A stretch of DNA of 64,000 nt from an uncultured Phocaeicola sp. GTDB lineage: Bacteria > Bacteroidota > Bacteroidia > Bacteroidales > Bacteroidaceae. The position numbers and the translations under genes were made by a program. This document shows positions 1-9,579 of the stretch, one piece after another; the first letter of the stretch is position 1; every line of letters begins with the position of its first letter. Where the stretch lies: positions 1-64,000 of the forward strand of contig CAOYQO010000011.1 of the NCBI GenBank assembly GCA_948566455.1, written 5' to 3'. The notes below the pieces were generated by a model that saw nothing but the letters and a program-made list of their open reading frames with translations, did not search any database and was not told where the DNA came from.

Positions 1-85
1 CTAAAATACAAGGAAAAGGGGAAATCAGAAATCAAAGGAAGGAGTCGCATTTAAAGGCACTATCCAAAGTTTTGTGTAAATGATG

Positions 86-119
86 AATACGGGATTCAGC
101 AATGAGTTCCGTATTTTTA
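86..119 (+). terminator. Hairpin between the left IS end and the transposase
   Basis: AATACGG (86-92) pairs with CCGTATT (109-115), with a G-U and an A-U pair extending the stem, and a T-rich stretch follows. Such a structure just inside an IS end can block transcription entering from outside. A TAACTTTG box (127-134) sits only a few bases before the transposase ATG, so the gene may have a very short leader. Confidence 0.5.
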
Positions 120-138
120 TTATTTCTAACTTTGCAAA

Positions 139-1371
139 ATGCCGAAGAAAATGACAGTAAAGAATCAAGCAGTGCCCGATGAAGTTCTGAGTAAAGAATT
201 TCTGAGCCAGTTTAAAACAGAAGCCGATGTAAGCAAGTTCCTCAAACAGCTCCATGCACAAGTATTGGAGAAGATGCTTGAGGGTGAAATGGATGTTCAC
301 TTAGGTTATGAAAAGAACTCCGTAAGTGGCAACAACAGTGGCAACTCGCGTAACGGCAAATATCCCAAGAAGATCCAGACCGAACACGGTGAATCCGTCA
401 TCTCTGTTCCCCGTGACCGTAACGGCGAGTTCGATCCTGTAGTCGTCCCCAAACATGAGAGCCGTGGCTTATCCATCGAAAAACTCGTCATCTCACTCTA
501 TGCCAAAGGAATGAGTGTGTCAGACATCGAGGAAGAGATGCGAGAGATTTATGAAATCGAACTTTCCACTTCTGCCATATCCGTTATCACCAACAAGGTA
601 AACCAGGCGGCACTGGAGTGGCAGAACCGTCCTCTTGACCCTGTATATCTGATAGTATGGATGGACGGTATCGTTTTCAAGGTACGTGACAACGGAAAGA
701 TTATCAACAAGACGGTGTACCTTTGTGTCGGACTTAAACAGAACGGTTTGAAGGAAGTCTTGGGTATGTGGGTAGGCAAAACGGAAAGTTCCGCTTTCTG
801 GATGGGTGTCCTTACCGACCTGAAGGCACGTGGAGTACAGGATATTCTTATTACCTGCACGGACAATCTGAACGGATTTACCGACACCATACGTGGCGTG
901 TTCCCTCAATCCTCCACACAAATCTGCGTTGTGCATCAAATCAGAAACTCCTGCAAATACGTTGTTTACAAGGACAAGAAGGAGTTTACCGCTGACATGA
1001 AGAATATCTACAACGCACCCAACAAGGAAGCTGCTGCCCTTGAACTGGACAATCTGGAAAAGAAATGGGGAGGGAAATATCCTTATGCCATACTTTCATG
1101 GAGAAATAACTGGGATGACCTGACCGTGTTTTTCCAATTCCCTTTGGAAATCAGGAAAATAATCTACACTACCAATCTCATTGAAAATCTGAACGGGAAA
1201 ATCAGAAAGTACACGAAATCAAAACTTTCCTTTCCTTCTGATGATGCCGTGAAGAAAACGGTCTATCTGTCTCTGATGGAGATTGAGAAGAAATGGACGA
1301 TGCCTATTTCTAATTGGGGATTGATTATGAATCAATTTATGCTTATATTTGAGCACAGAATTCAGATATAA
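139..1371 (+). CDS. IS256-family (mutator-type) DDE transposase
   Basis: 410 residues, a normal length for IS256 transposases, so the copy looks functional. The catalytic triad can be placed: Asp in WMDGIVFKVRDNG (about residue 176), Asp in ITCTDNLNGF (about 242) and Glu in TTNLIENLNGKIRK (about 352). The Pfam 'Transposase_mut' layout is evident, including the CVVHQIRNS segment typical of the family. The ATG at 139 follows a TAnnTTTG box by four bases, so translation may be nearly leaderless; Met5 is an alternative start. The gene lies wholly inside the inverted repeats at 56-83 and 1399-1426. It catalyses copy-out transposition of this element. Confidence 0.95.
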   Translation: MPKKMTVKNQAVPDEVLSKEFLSQFKTEADVSKFLKQLHAQVLEKMLEGEMDVHLGYEKNSVSGNNSGNSRNGKYPKKIQTEHGESVISVPRDRNGEFDPVVVPKHESRGLSIEKLVISLYAKGMSVSDIEEEMREIYEIELSTSAISVITNKVNQAALEWQNRPLDPVYLIVWMDGIVFKVRDNGKIINKTVYLCVGLKQNGLKEVLGMWVGKTESSAFWMGVLTDLKARGVQDILITCTDNLNGFTDTIRGVFPQSSTQICVVHQIRNSCKYVVYKDKKEFTADMKNIYNAPNKEAAALELDNLEKKWGGKYPYAILSWRNNWDDLTVFFQFPLEIRKIIYTTNLIENLNGKIRKYTKSKLSFPSDDAVKKTVYLSLMEIEKKWTMPISNWGLIMNQFMLIFEHRIQI

Positions 1372-1438
1372 GGGAATATATACCTGAATCCTGTTTTCTC
1401 ATTTACACAAAATTGTGGACACTGCCCATTTAAAAGTT

Positions 1439-1460
1439 GAATTCAGCGATCGCTGAATTC
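1439..1460. repeat. 22-bp perfect palindrome beside the IS
   Basis: The 22 bases are their own reverse complement: GAATTC at each end and AGCGATCGCT in the centre. No T-run follows, so it does not look like a terminator. It sits 5 bp from the right target duplication and would have been at the insertion site before the IS arrived. Role unknown; a protein-binding site or a cruciform-forming insertion hotspot are possibilities. Confidence 0.6.
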
Positions 1461-1521
1461 CCTGATAACCTCCTTCAGATGTATTCTTTAGTCACAATTA
1501 GTAGCTTTTAGTGTATGCTTT

Positions 1522-1743
1522 CTATTTTTTTACGAACTTTTGATTGTAATATTTTTCATTTGTTTGTCTGTTGATTAAACTGTCTCGACTATATAAAAAA
1601 TGGATACCTGATAATTCGGGAATATAACGTCCGGACACATCAACAGAATCAATAACTAATGAATATTCAATTGTAATCAAGCTTCCCAAATCTCCATGAC
1701 GTTTTCTGAATACCTGTATGATATCAATTAGAATCCCATTCAT
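1522..1743 (-). CDS. Hypothetical protein downstream of the RHS toxin locus
   Basis: About 73 residues from the ATG at 1743; no family recognised. The ATG lies inside the 3' end of the preceding fragment, so the two could be translationally coupled or could be pieces of one frameshifted gene. No signal peptide or membrane segment is obvious. Composition is AT-rich like the rest of the island. It may be a remnant of a second immunity-type gene; I cannot assign a function, and it may not be expressed. Confidence 0.3.
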   Translation of the reverse strand: MNGILIDIIQVFRKRHGDLGSLITIEYSLVIDSVDVSGRYIPELSGIHFLYSRDSLINRQTNEKYYNQKFVKK

Positions 1744-2056
1744 CAAAACTTTCTATATTCTTCAAATTCTCTTTTACCCCTCTTTTATAGAGATCATACA
1801 AATTATGTCCTAGACTATCCTTTACACCAAAAAGCCAATAGGTATCACCAAAAGGAATAGAATATTTTATATACTTTCCTTTTTCATTTTGAAAGTAAAA
1901 AGTTGAATCACGAAGCAAATTATATAATTTATACCATGGTTCTTGTTGGGGTAGTGACTTAAAGAAAATAGGATTATTCATGCTCTCAAAGAATAAACAC
2001 TGCATTATTCTCGCTATTATTGCCATTAAGTTTGCCATATCTTTGTAATCTCTCAA
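1724..2056 (-). pseudogene. Truncated paralogue of the neighbouring lipoprotein
   Basis: The open frame (110 codons, starting at TTG 2056 or ATG 2038) resembles the last ~75 residues of the lipoprotein at 2078-3079. The fragment reads FFKSL...PWYKLYNLLRDSTFYF, the lipoprotein FFQNL...TWDALYRLFSDSTFCF, and a similar VKDSLG/MDDSG turn follows in both. It lacks the signal peptide and the first ~250 residues. Tandem immunity-like genes, some truncated, are common behind polymorphic toxins, so I read this as the 3' remnant of a duplicated immunity-type gene. The similarity was judged by eye. Confidence 0.5.
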
Positions 2057-2077
2057 TCATCACTCTTCTACTTTCTC

Positions 2078-3079
2078 TTAATAGCTAAAAAATCTTTGCA
2101 AGCGTTCTTCCTTATTAAATACTCTTTCATTCCAAAGTTCATCTAAAACTTTTCCAGAATCATCCATAATCTTACTAGAAATACGAAAATCATTGTGTAA
2201 TAAACGAATAGATACATTTTCACCATTTGCTTTCAAAAAGCAGAATGTTGAATCAGAAAATAGCCTGTATAAGGCATCCCACGTATGATTAGTTGATAGA
2301 TTCTGAAAAAAAGACTTATTCTTTTTGCTTACATAGTGCAATGTTTGAGAATCATGAGGAGCGACTTCTACAGGAAATGATTCTTGTATAAAAAGTTCAA
2401 GTGTATCAATTCCATTTACGACTGTATAGGTTCTCCCTTGGTTATCAGGAAAGAAAACAAATGCAGAATCGGTTCTATTATAGATATCAATTTCGCCTGA
2501 AACCTCTTGTATATAAAAAATCAGACTATCAGGAATTAAAGTATCTGATCTCGAAAGCACCAAGTTGTGAGAAGACAAACACATGAAAAGAGCGTTATCG
2601 TTCGGTTTACCTCCTGAAAGATAAGGCCAAAGATCGGAATACTCAATTAGTCTAACACGTACTGTACTATCTTTGATTAATACTCTATCTTTTTTATATT
2701 TGGAAATACCTAGAAGCCAGAAATCTAAGTTTGAACTTTCAAAAGTTGCATTGTATTGATTAGTTAACTTATATACTTGCTCTGCAGATAATTCTGGCTC
2801 ATCCAATTCTGTAAAACAAAAGTATTTACCTTTCTCTCTTATTATTTTAGACGGGTATTCCGGTCTACTGAACGGACTATTCATGCCAGAGATTTCGTAG
2901 ACACTATTTGAATCGTTCGTTGCCAACTCATATAGATGAATATAGTCATCAACGATATATCCGCTATCTACAAGGGGAATGACATAATTAATAGCCCTCT
3001 GATAGAAATCATTCGACCTATAAGTGCAGCCCCAAAGAATGCACGACAGACAAATTAATATAGCTTTTGTTCTATCCAT
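2078..3079 (-). CDS. Lipoprotein, candidate immunity protein of the RHS toxin
   Basis: About 333 residues from the ATG at 3079, chosen because it gives a short lipoprotein signal peptide (MDRTKAILICLSCILWGC) with Cys18 as the lipid-modified residue. The upstream in-frame TTG adds only two residues. No named domain is recognised. It starts 14 bp after the stop of the RHS gene on the same strand, so the two are almost surely co-transcribed. In polymorphic toxin loci the gene directly after the toxin tip usually encodes the immunity protein; a membrane-anchored one would fit a toxin arriving through the envelope. That role is inferred from position, supported by the truncated paralogue right after it. 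It could instead be an unrelated accessory lipoprotein. Confidence 0.6.
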   Translation of the reverse strand: MDRTKAILICLSCILWGCTYRSNDFYQRAINYVIPLVDSGYIVDDYIHLYELATNDSNSVYEISGMNSPFSRPEYPSKIIREKGKYFCFTELDEPELSAEQVYKLTNQYNATFESSNLDFWLLGISKYKKDRVLIKDSTVRVRLIEYSDLWPYLSGGKPNDNALFMCLSSHNLVLSRSDTLIPDSLIFYIQEVSGEIDIYNRTDSAFVFFPDNQGRTYTVVNGIDTLELFIQESFPVEVAPHDSQTLHYVSKKNKSFFQNLSTNHTWDALYRLFSDSTFCFLKANGENVSIRLLHNDFRISSKIMDDSGKVLDELWNERVFNKEERLQRFFSY

Positions 3080-3092
3080 GATCAATATCTTT

Positions 3093-5831
3093 TTAATAAA
3101 TACCTAACTGCCTTAAAAGGTCAACTGCACTTTGAATGGGTATCTCTCTAATGTTCGATTGGGTACCATTATATTCATATAAAGTTTGGTTAGCTTTAAA
3201 ATACACACCATTTCTTGCAGAACTTCGCTTGGCATTCTCCATATCTTTATCAGAGCCTCCCTTAGTACCATTAGGATCAGGATGAGAATGAATATTTACT
3301 ACTTTTGTACCATTTACAGACAATTCTTTTTGAGCGTAATCTCCATTTTGAACATTGTTTTCTTTCTGATCCGTAGCAACAACAGCTGTAAATGCACCAT
3401 CATCATTGTATACATCGAACTTCCATTCAGCCTTACTGTTATCTGCGGCAAATTTGAAAACTTCTGCAGCATCCTCTATATTTCGAGTGCTACCATAAGT
3501 ACTATATCCTTCTTCTTTCTTTTGTACTTCTAACATTTGAGAGAGTAAACCGGATTTTACTGTAATACTTTTCCCCATAGGGCTTTTGCTATTTCCTGAA
3601 TAACTATGGAGTTTATCAACGCCACTTTTCCCTCTTTGTGCATAAGGGGTACAATTATGCAATCTACCTCTAGGTTCTAAAAGATAATCATCCTTTCCGT
3701 CTGGATCAATTCTGTTAATAGGGTTATTTTTGCAATAAGCATAAAGATTTGTTGAATAATACTTCTCCGTCAACGGATCCACCGTCGTAAATCGCCCTAA
3801 TGCCCCATCATACATTCTCGCCTCATAATCATACCAATCAACCCCATGTATTCTATCCAATTCCTTCCCATTATATTTATAAGACTGAATACCTGAAGTA
3901 GTAGTATTTACCTCAAACAAACCGCCAAAAGGATAATAATGGTTAATCTGCTCAACCGTACTTGCCTGATTTATGACAACCCGATTATTGCCTTGATGAT
4001 CTTTCAAGTAATAATGATAAATAGGAGCATCTCCACTTAACGTCACATAACCCTCTTCAGTGAGAATCATGCTTAGAACTCCATTCTCATAGATCACATT
4101 ATTACAATAGTCAGTAGTATTAGTCTGAGAAATCTGACTACTTGCCAATTCCTTTATCTGTCCCATTGGTACGGAAATATTGGCAATTGCTGTTTTATGG
4201 GTTACTCGTCGTTTCATACCATCAGCACCATATAAATAATCCGTGCTATTACCATTTGCGAATTGTAGTGCACTTGGCAAATTTAAACTATTATATTGAA
4301 TCTTAGCTATTTTCTTATTATAATCTTGTTCTAAATTACCATTAGAGTCATATTTGTACTCCTGAATAGAAGTTTTATTGCCATCAACGAAGTTAAATGC
4401 ACCATTATAAAGAGGATCTGTTGCGGCATCGGTCACATTATTAAGTTGATTGCCCACATACGTTATGGATAAATCATCAATCTTTCCATAAGTACTTCTA
4501 CTAACCTTACCATATCTTTGTAGACCGGTAATGTTTCCATTATAATCATAACCGATCACATTCTCTGAGAAATTTTTTCCTGTAGGAGGAGTGATACTTG
4601 TTCCTTCGCCATAAATAGCATTTCTCATGCGACTCATATTATCATAAGTAAACTTATAACCACGTATACCGTCTTCCCCACTCTTCCAAGTCATACTTCC
4701 AATATTGCCATTATAACATTGACTTCCACTCCCTGTGTTATAATAAAGATTTTGTTCGAAAAGTCTTCCGTTGATTTGGGTCAACCAATTACGTATATTA
4801 TATTCATAAGTCAGCTTATGTCCTGAAGTGCCATGATGTGTTTTGGTTTTTAATCTCCCTAACTTATCATAGGTATTGATAGCAAGCTTTACTTCACTAT
4901 TCTCATTTAATTTGTGTCTTACTTCTTGCAGGCGTTCTGCATGATCATAAACATAAGTATATAATTCTGTTGCATTTATTGCTGTATGTGTATGACTTGC
5001 TGTTAATGGTTTATCAGTAAAGGAATAAGTAATATTATCCACTTCATATTCATTCATATGATTGCTTGAGACCTTTTTTGTCATTCTGCCTTTGACATCG
5101 TAATAATTAGCGGAATATAGTTTCTTACCATCTTCCAAAATAGTAACGACATTACCGGTTAGATAGCCTTTGGCATTGCTGCCCATTGAGAAATGTGGTA
5201 CACCGGAAAATCCTGTTAATGAACAAAACTTATAATCGTCGTAATAATTCACAATATGTATTTCTTTGACCTTATCAATCGGTATAAATGTAGAATAATA
5301 TCCACTTCCCCCCAAACCTGTATTGCTATTTTCTCTGTAGCAAGTTACTACTACATCGGGAATTAAATTTAGCCGGTCTATTTCCATACAAATGCCTTGT
5401 ATTGTAAGACGATTCAACCTATCATACAAATAGAAAGTCCATTCGTTTTGTAACCGTTGATTGCCATCTTGCGAGAATATGAGTCTGTCCAACTTATCAT
5501 ATACATATTTAATAGCTTCTGCTCCCGGCATCTTTTTCTCTATGCACAATTGTCTTCCCATATATTTATATTGGAAAGCATACATATTCAGATTGGCATT
5601 TGTCTGATACATCGGTTGAAGAACGTATCGTAAATTATCAAGTCCATCATACACATAATATGTATCAAGAATTTGACTTCCTGAGATTTGTCGTGTTAAT
5701 ATGGTATGTCCCGACTTATCTGTAAAAGTATACTCAACGTTATTATCTTCATCAGTACTTTTGGTTACATATAACTGTCCTGCGGCGTAATACTGATTGC
5801 TGGACACCAAAGCTCCGTTGTCATTAACCAT
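3093..5831 (-). pseudogene. RHS core and JAB-like toxin C-terminus
   Basis: 912 codons with no internal stop. Many YD repeats (YVYDGLDNLRYV, YDKLDRLIFS, YDYNGNITGLQRYG) lead to the RHS core end GKELDRIHGVDWYDYEARMY and then NPINRIDPDG at about residue 712. The remaining 200 residues are a separate tip domain. It contains VVNIHSHP (His848, His850) followed by GGSDKD (Ser860, Asp863), close to the JAMM/MPN+ metalloprotease signature HxH...SxxD, with Glu802 in AEWKF as a possible upstream Glu. This resembles the JAB-like toxins (Toxin-JAB1) described in Bacteroidetes polymorphic toxins, which would act as isopeptidases or peptidases. Upstream frameshifts mean the tip is probably not delivered unless this piece is expressed by itself. 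Confidence 0.75.
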
Positions 5832-5845
5832 GTAATTAAGACAGT

Positions 5846-7231
5846 TTAATGGAGAAGAAGTGGTGTTATCTCAGAAACTCTGCCTATAGCATCATACTCA
5901 TAGAATGTTTTTAATCCATTGGGTGACCTTACTTCACTAACTCCGTATAATGGATTATAAAGCCATGTGGTAACTTCACAATCAGAAAATATATTTTGCA
6001 AATTATAGAGTGAAGTACTATTGGGGATATTTGAGCTACACAGAGTATTCAACGAACTTTCTCCTAATCGAGACAGTACTTTGGCATATGTAATATTAGT
6101 AATTTTTGCAATAATCCGGGAATATTTATATCCCCATAAATAAACAACCGACGAACTGTCTTGATAGGTTACTTCGACAGGATTCCATTTACTATCATAC
6201 TTATATGAAACAGTACGTCTTTTGGGTGATATATTGCTTGACTCCGTACTTGAAAGCAATGTGAATTTAGTAAATGCATTTCCATACTTATTTTCTAAAA
6301 TGGCTGTTGAACTGCCTGATGTACGTTTATATCTCATTATTGCAGTAAGTACATTATAGTCCAAGTGATCTTTATAGAAAGAAGAATCGGCAGCATATTT
6401 ATATGTCTCCTGAATGTAGTCGGAACGACTGGTACTTGTTTGACAGGTTGATATTTGATTACGTTGATTATATGTATAAAGTTTTTCTTTGCTTATTGGT
6501 ACTGAATTGAAATACTCAGTTTCTGTTTGTTGAGTTAACTGGATGTCATAAGCAATGTATGGATATAAAGTTATAAAAAAACGTCCATTATATATGTATG
6601 GATTATAATAAGGATGTGCTTCAATTGAAAGGCAATGATTTACAGGACCAACATAATTGTCTATGACTTTTATATTGACTAATTCTTTAGCCTTATTGGC
6701 AATGGAGTATTCATTAATTTCTTCTTTTACGAGTTTATTATTTGCATCATATGTACTTTTCCTGATTAAGCGTCCACTGTAGTTCTCTGGAAAATAGCAA
6801 AGTGTAGCATCTGTTTGTGCATCATATCTGCGAAATTGATGGTCTACTATGCTATGTATAGGACAATTATCCAGACCATGACGGATATTATGATCAGTCA
6901 CAAAGTTAATAGGAATCATCAACAGACCGGAACTTTTATGATTATCCAATTCGTAAAGATATTTGGTTCTCTCTAAGATTTCTCCTGTATTATTCCTTTG
7001 GGTAATAGTTTTTATTCTCACTCCGGCACCAATATGTTCCAAAGTGTCTATATCTACATTGAATATTTGTGATTTGTAAGTTAATGTTGCAGCGCTAACA
7101 TTACGGGCGGTGTAACCTTGATTGGGAACTGTTGACGCTAAAGTAGATGACATTACATAATCCCCAGCTTCCAATGTAAATGATTCAACAACATGATATG
7201 AATGTTCATCAGTTACATTTTGTGATGTCAC
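5846..7231 (-). pseudogene. RHS protein, third fragment
   Basis: 461 codons opening with a GTG at 7231 that is an artefact of the frame change rather than a start. It contains YD-like repeats, for example KYDSKWNPVEVTYQDSSSVV followed by LWGYKYSRIIA, and near its end TFYEYDAIGRVSEIT, the canonical YD motif. It ends (PLLLH, stop) about 15 bp before the last fragment opens one frame over. Positions and motifs agree with a middle portion of one RHS polypeptide. Confidence 0.65.
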
Positions 7232-7751
7232 ATGATTTTAGAATACCTCCTCCGGTAGAACCAACCTGCCTGATAATTGTTCCTGAACCTTCGACTTGAC
7301 TCGCTGAATAATCATCAAAACGGACTGTTACATTTATGGTTACAGTTTGTGCAAATGGAATATTGAAAGTTACAAATGGAGTGGAAAACTCTGCATTATT
7401 GTTATTCACCGTATTTAAATATGCCAATTTAGGAGCATACTTTTCTAAATCTTCTTTTGAAATGACTTTGGCATTAGTAAAAGTATGAGGTTCAAATTCG
7501 AATTCTACACTACCTCCCGTCGGGTATGTTATTTTTTTTAGCATATTAGCCGTTATATATTTACGACTCGCATTCCTGACAGCTGTTTGTGCTGGTAGCT
7601 CCTGTCCCTGAATTATAAGTGCGTTTTGATTAATTCCTAATCCTTCAATAGAGGGTATAAGTGTGTGGCGGTAACCGGTAAGTGAAGATATATTTTCTGC
7701 GCCATTGTAAAATCCCCAATAATCCATAGCGAAGGATGTTTTATATGGCAA
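7209..7751 (-). pseudogene. RHS protein, second fragment
   Basis: 180 codons. The reading is open upstream of the ATG at 7751 (GETYSFIYNGEQPLPYK), so that ATG is not a true start. The text YWGFYNGAENISSLTGY, the PTGGSVEFEFEPH motif and a following beta-rich segment are typical of the linker before the YD repeats in Bacteroidetes RHS proteins. It ends in a short out-of-frame tail (KSCDITKCN) near an AAAA run, where the reading passes to the next fragment. Confidence 0.65.
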
Positions 7752-7764
7752 CGGTTGTTCTCCA

Positions 7765-7947
7765 TTATAAATAAATGAATATGTTTCCCCTTGTACCTTT
7801 ATTGGGTTGAATAGTGGTTATCTGACATTTCATTAGTTTGTCTCCTGAGCGAGGGAGATTATAAGATGTGTTCAAGGTTTGACTATAAACACATAAAGGG
7901 AATAAGAACCCCACGAGAACAGTACATAATGTCTTTCCCATAGTCAT
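7765..7947 (-). pseudogene. RHS protein N-terminal fragment with signal peptide
   Basis: From the ATG at 7947 the frame encodes a secretion signal (MTMGKTLCTVLVGFLFPLCV, then YSQ) followed by TLNTSYNLPRSGDKLMKCQ, which matches the conserved start of secreted Bacteroides RHS proteins as I remember them. After about 50 residues it runs into a stop, and the RHS reading continues in a different frame. This is the likely promoter-proximal end of the gene. As it stands it would give only a short secreted peptide. Confidence 0.65.
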
Positions 7948-8040
7948 TTGATTTTTAATAGTTAACGCTCTAAATATACCCAAAAGAAGTGACAAAGAGA
8001 ATTTATTTGAGTATGAAATGCACAGTTCTGTTCTTTAACA

Positions 8041-8075
8041 TAAAAAAATAGGGCGAAGCCTCCGCCCCGCCCTAT
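8041..8075 (-). terminator. Terminator of uxaB
   Basis: On the minus strand ATAGGGCG (8075-8068) pairs with CGCCCTAT (8055-8048), with a GC-rich loop and then seven T/A bases mostly T (8047-8041). It lies 26-60 bp after the uxaB stop and separates it from the RHS region. Confidence 0.75.
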
Positions 8076-8100
8076 CTCCTTTGTGATACTTGTAGATTAA

Positions 8101-9540
8101 TTAAAGAATTCCCTTTACTGTTTCCAACATTCCTTTTTCCTGAATAGAATCCAGATTAGCTTTTACAGCAGCGGTAAGTCCCGAGATGTTATTCAAATCT
8201 TCGCCCCAAATAGAAGTTGCAGCAAGTACGCCTTCGGTTACTTTCTGGGTATCGCCTGTTGCCCACAGGTCTTTCAGCAATTGCATGATTTCCGGAGCAT
8301 CGTTCGGGGTGATCTCAGCACCGTCTTCACGAACACCACCTTTATAATATGTGATGATAGCGGCCAAACCGAGAACCAGCCCCTTAGGCAATTCACCTTT
8401 GCGTTGCAGATAAGTCTTCAAACCAGGCAGGTCACGAGTTTCATATTTCGGGAAAGAGTTCAGCATAATGCTGGTAACGGCATGGTCAACAAACGGATTG
8501 TTGAAACGCTCCAATACATCTTCCGCAAACTTCTTCAACTCATCTTTCGGCAAGTTCAATGTTTCCATCAACTCATCGAACATTACCTTATTGATGTACT
8601 GACCAATAACCGGATGTTGACAAGCATCACGCACAATGTTTACGCCCGACAAGTAAGCTACCGGAGAAAGAACAGTGTGAGGGCCATTCAGCAACGTTAC
8701 TTTTCTTTCGTGATACGGTGCTTCAGAAGGAACGAACAATACATTCAAACCAGCCTTGTCAGCAGGGAATTCTTTGGCAATCTCCTGCGGGGCTTCGATG
8801 ACCCAGAGGTGGAAGATTTCAGCCTGTACCACCAAATTATCATCATACTGTAATTTTTCCTTGATTGCTGCAATATCCTTGCGCGGGAATCCCGGAACAA
8901 TACGGTCAACAAGCGTAGCGTATACACCACATGCTTCTTCAAACCAAGTCTTGAATTCATCACCCAATTGCCATAATTCGATATATTGGTAGATGGTTTC
9001 TTTCAGCTTGTGACCGTTCAGGAAGATAAGTTCGCAAGGGAAGATAATCAGACCTTTGCTCTTATCACCGTTGAATGTCTTGAAACGATGATACAGTAGT
9101 TGGGTCAGTTTGCCCGGATAAGAAGAAGCCGGAGCGTCAGCCAGTTTGCAGGAGGGATCGAAAGCGATACCGGCTTCCGTTGTGTTGGAGATTACAAAAC
9201 GCATTTCCGGTTGCTCAGCCAACTTCATGAATTCATCGTTCTGAGTGTAAGGATTCAGTGCACGGCTGATAACGTCGATCATTGTCAGGCTATTGACAGT
9301 TTCTCCTTTATCCAATCCTTGCAGGTTTACGTGATAAAGATCATCCTGTGCATTCAGCATGTCTACCATACCTTTCTCGATAGGTTGAACTACTACAACA
9401 CTGCTATTGAAATCAGCCTTTTCGTTCATGTTATAAATGATCCAGTCGATAAATGCACGTAAGAAGTTTCCTTCACCGAATTGAATGATACGTTCCGGGC
9501 GCTGAGCCTTGGAAGCGGTCTGTTTGTTTAATGCTTTCAT
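8101..9540 (-). CDS. uxaB: Tagaturonate reductase (altronate oxidoreductase)
   Basis: 479 residues, typical for UxaB of the mannitol dehydrogenase/polyol dehydrogenase family. The N-terminus has the Rossmann-like RPERIIQFGEGNFLRAFIDW segment and the body has the conserved LLNGPHTVLSPVAYLSG motif of long-chain polyol dehydrogenases, including the Lys/Asn/His region used in catalysis. It reduces D-tagaturonate to D-altronate with NADH in the cytoplasm, the second step of galacturonate breakdown, after the isomerase UxaC encoded nearby at 10879-12285. It lies 39 bp downstream of the LacI-type regulator on the same strand, so probably one operon, with a palindromic operator in the gap. The dehydratase uxaA is not in the window. 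Confidence 0.92.
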   Translation of the reverse strand: MKALNKQTASKAQRPERIIQFGEGNFLRAFIDWIIYNMNEKADFNSSVVVVQPIEKGMVDMLNAQDDLYHVNLQGLDKGETVNSLTMIDVISRALNPYTQNDEFMKLAEQPEMRFVISNTTEAGIAFDPSCKLADAPASSYPGKLTQLLYHRFKTFNGDKSKGLIIFPCELIFLNGHKLKETIYQYIELWQLGDEFKTWFEEACGVYATLVDRIVPGFPRKDIAAIKEKLQYDDNLVVQAEIFHLWVIEAPQEIAKEFPADKAGLNVLFVPSEAPYHERKVTLLNGPHTVLSPVAYLSGVNIVRDACQHPVIGQYINKVMFDELMETLNLPKDELKKFAEDVLERFNNPFVDHAVTSIMLNSFPKYETRDLPGLKTYLQRKGELPKGLVLGLAAIITYYKGGVREDGAEITPNDAPEIMQLLKDLWATGDTQKVTEGVLAATSIWGEDLNNISGLTAAVKANLDSIQEKGMLETVKGIL

Positions 9541-9542
9541 GC

Positions 9543-9560
9543 TTAAAAAACGTTTTTTAA
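9543..9560. promoter_or_regulatory. Perfect palindrome, candidate LacI-type operator
   Basis: TTAAAAAACGTTTTTTAA is an exact 18-bp palindrome with a central CG, the usual layout of LacI-family operators. It fills the gap between the regulator and uxaB, covering the uxaB ribosome-binding region. Binding by the adjacent LacI-type protein is an inference. Confidence 0.6.
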
Positions 9561-9579
9561 ATGATTGATATTATGATGT

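Larger units (their letters stand above)
56..1426 (+). mobile_element. Complete IS256-family insertion sequence
   Basis: The element is 1371 bp and is bounded by imperfect inverted repeats at 56-83 and 1399-1426, identical at 24 of 28 positions and starting GGCA at each outer end. The 8-bp sequence CATTTAAA occurs immediately outside both ends (48-55 and 1427-1434), a perfect target duplication of the length usual for IS256. A single transposase gene fills the element. Intact ends and duplication argue for a fairly recent insertion. The disrupted site appears intergenic from what is visible. Confidence 0.93.
3093..7947 (-). pseudogene. RHS/YD-repeat polymorphic toxin gene, broken
   Basis: Four open pieces in three frames together resemble one Bacteroidetes RHS protein: signal peptide and N-terminus (7765-7947), a 180-codon piece (7209-7751), a 461-codon piece (5846-7231) and a 912-codon piece (3093-5831). 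The junctions at about 7780, 7235 and 5845 are frame changes. At the first, the N-terminal motif ending QITTIQP runs directly into sequence that reads VQGETYSFIYNGEQPLPYK one frame over, with none of the expected intervening N-terminal domain, so a large internal deletion is also likely. The whole is AT-rich. A sequencing error could explain one frameshift but not all three and the missing segment. Confidence 0.75.
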
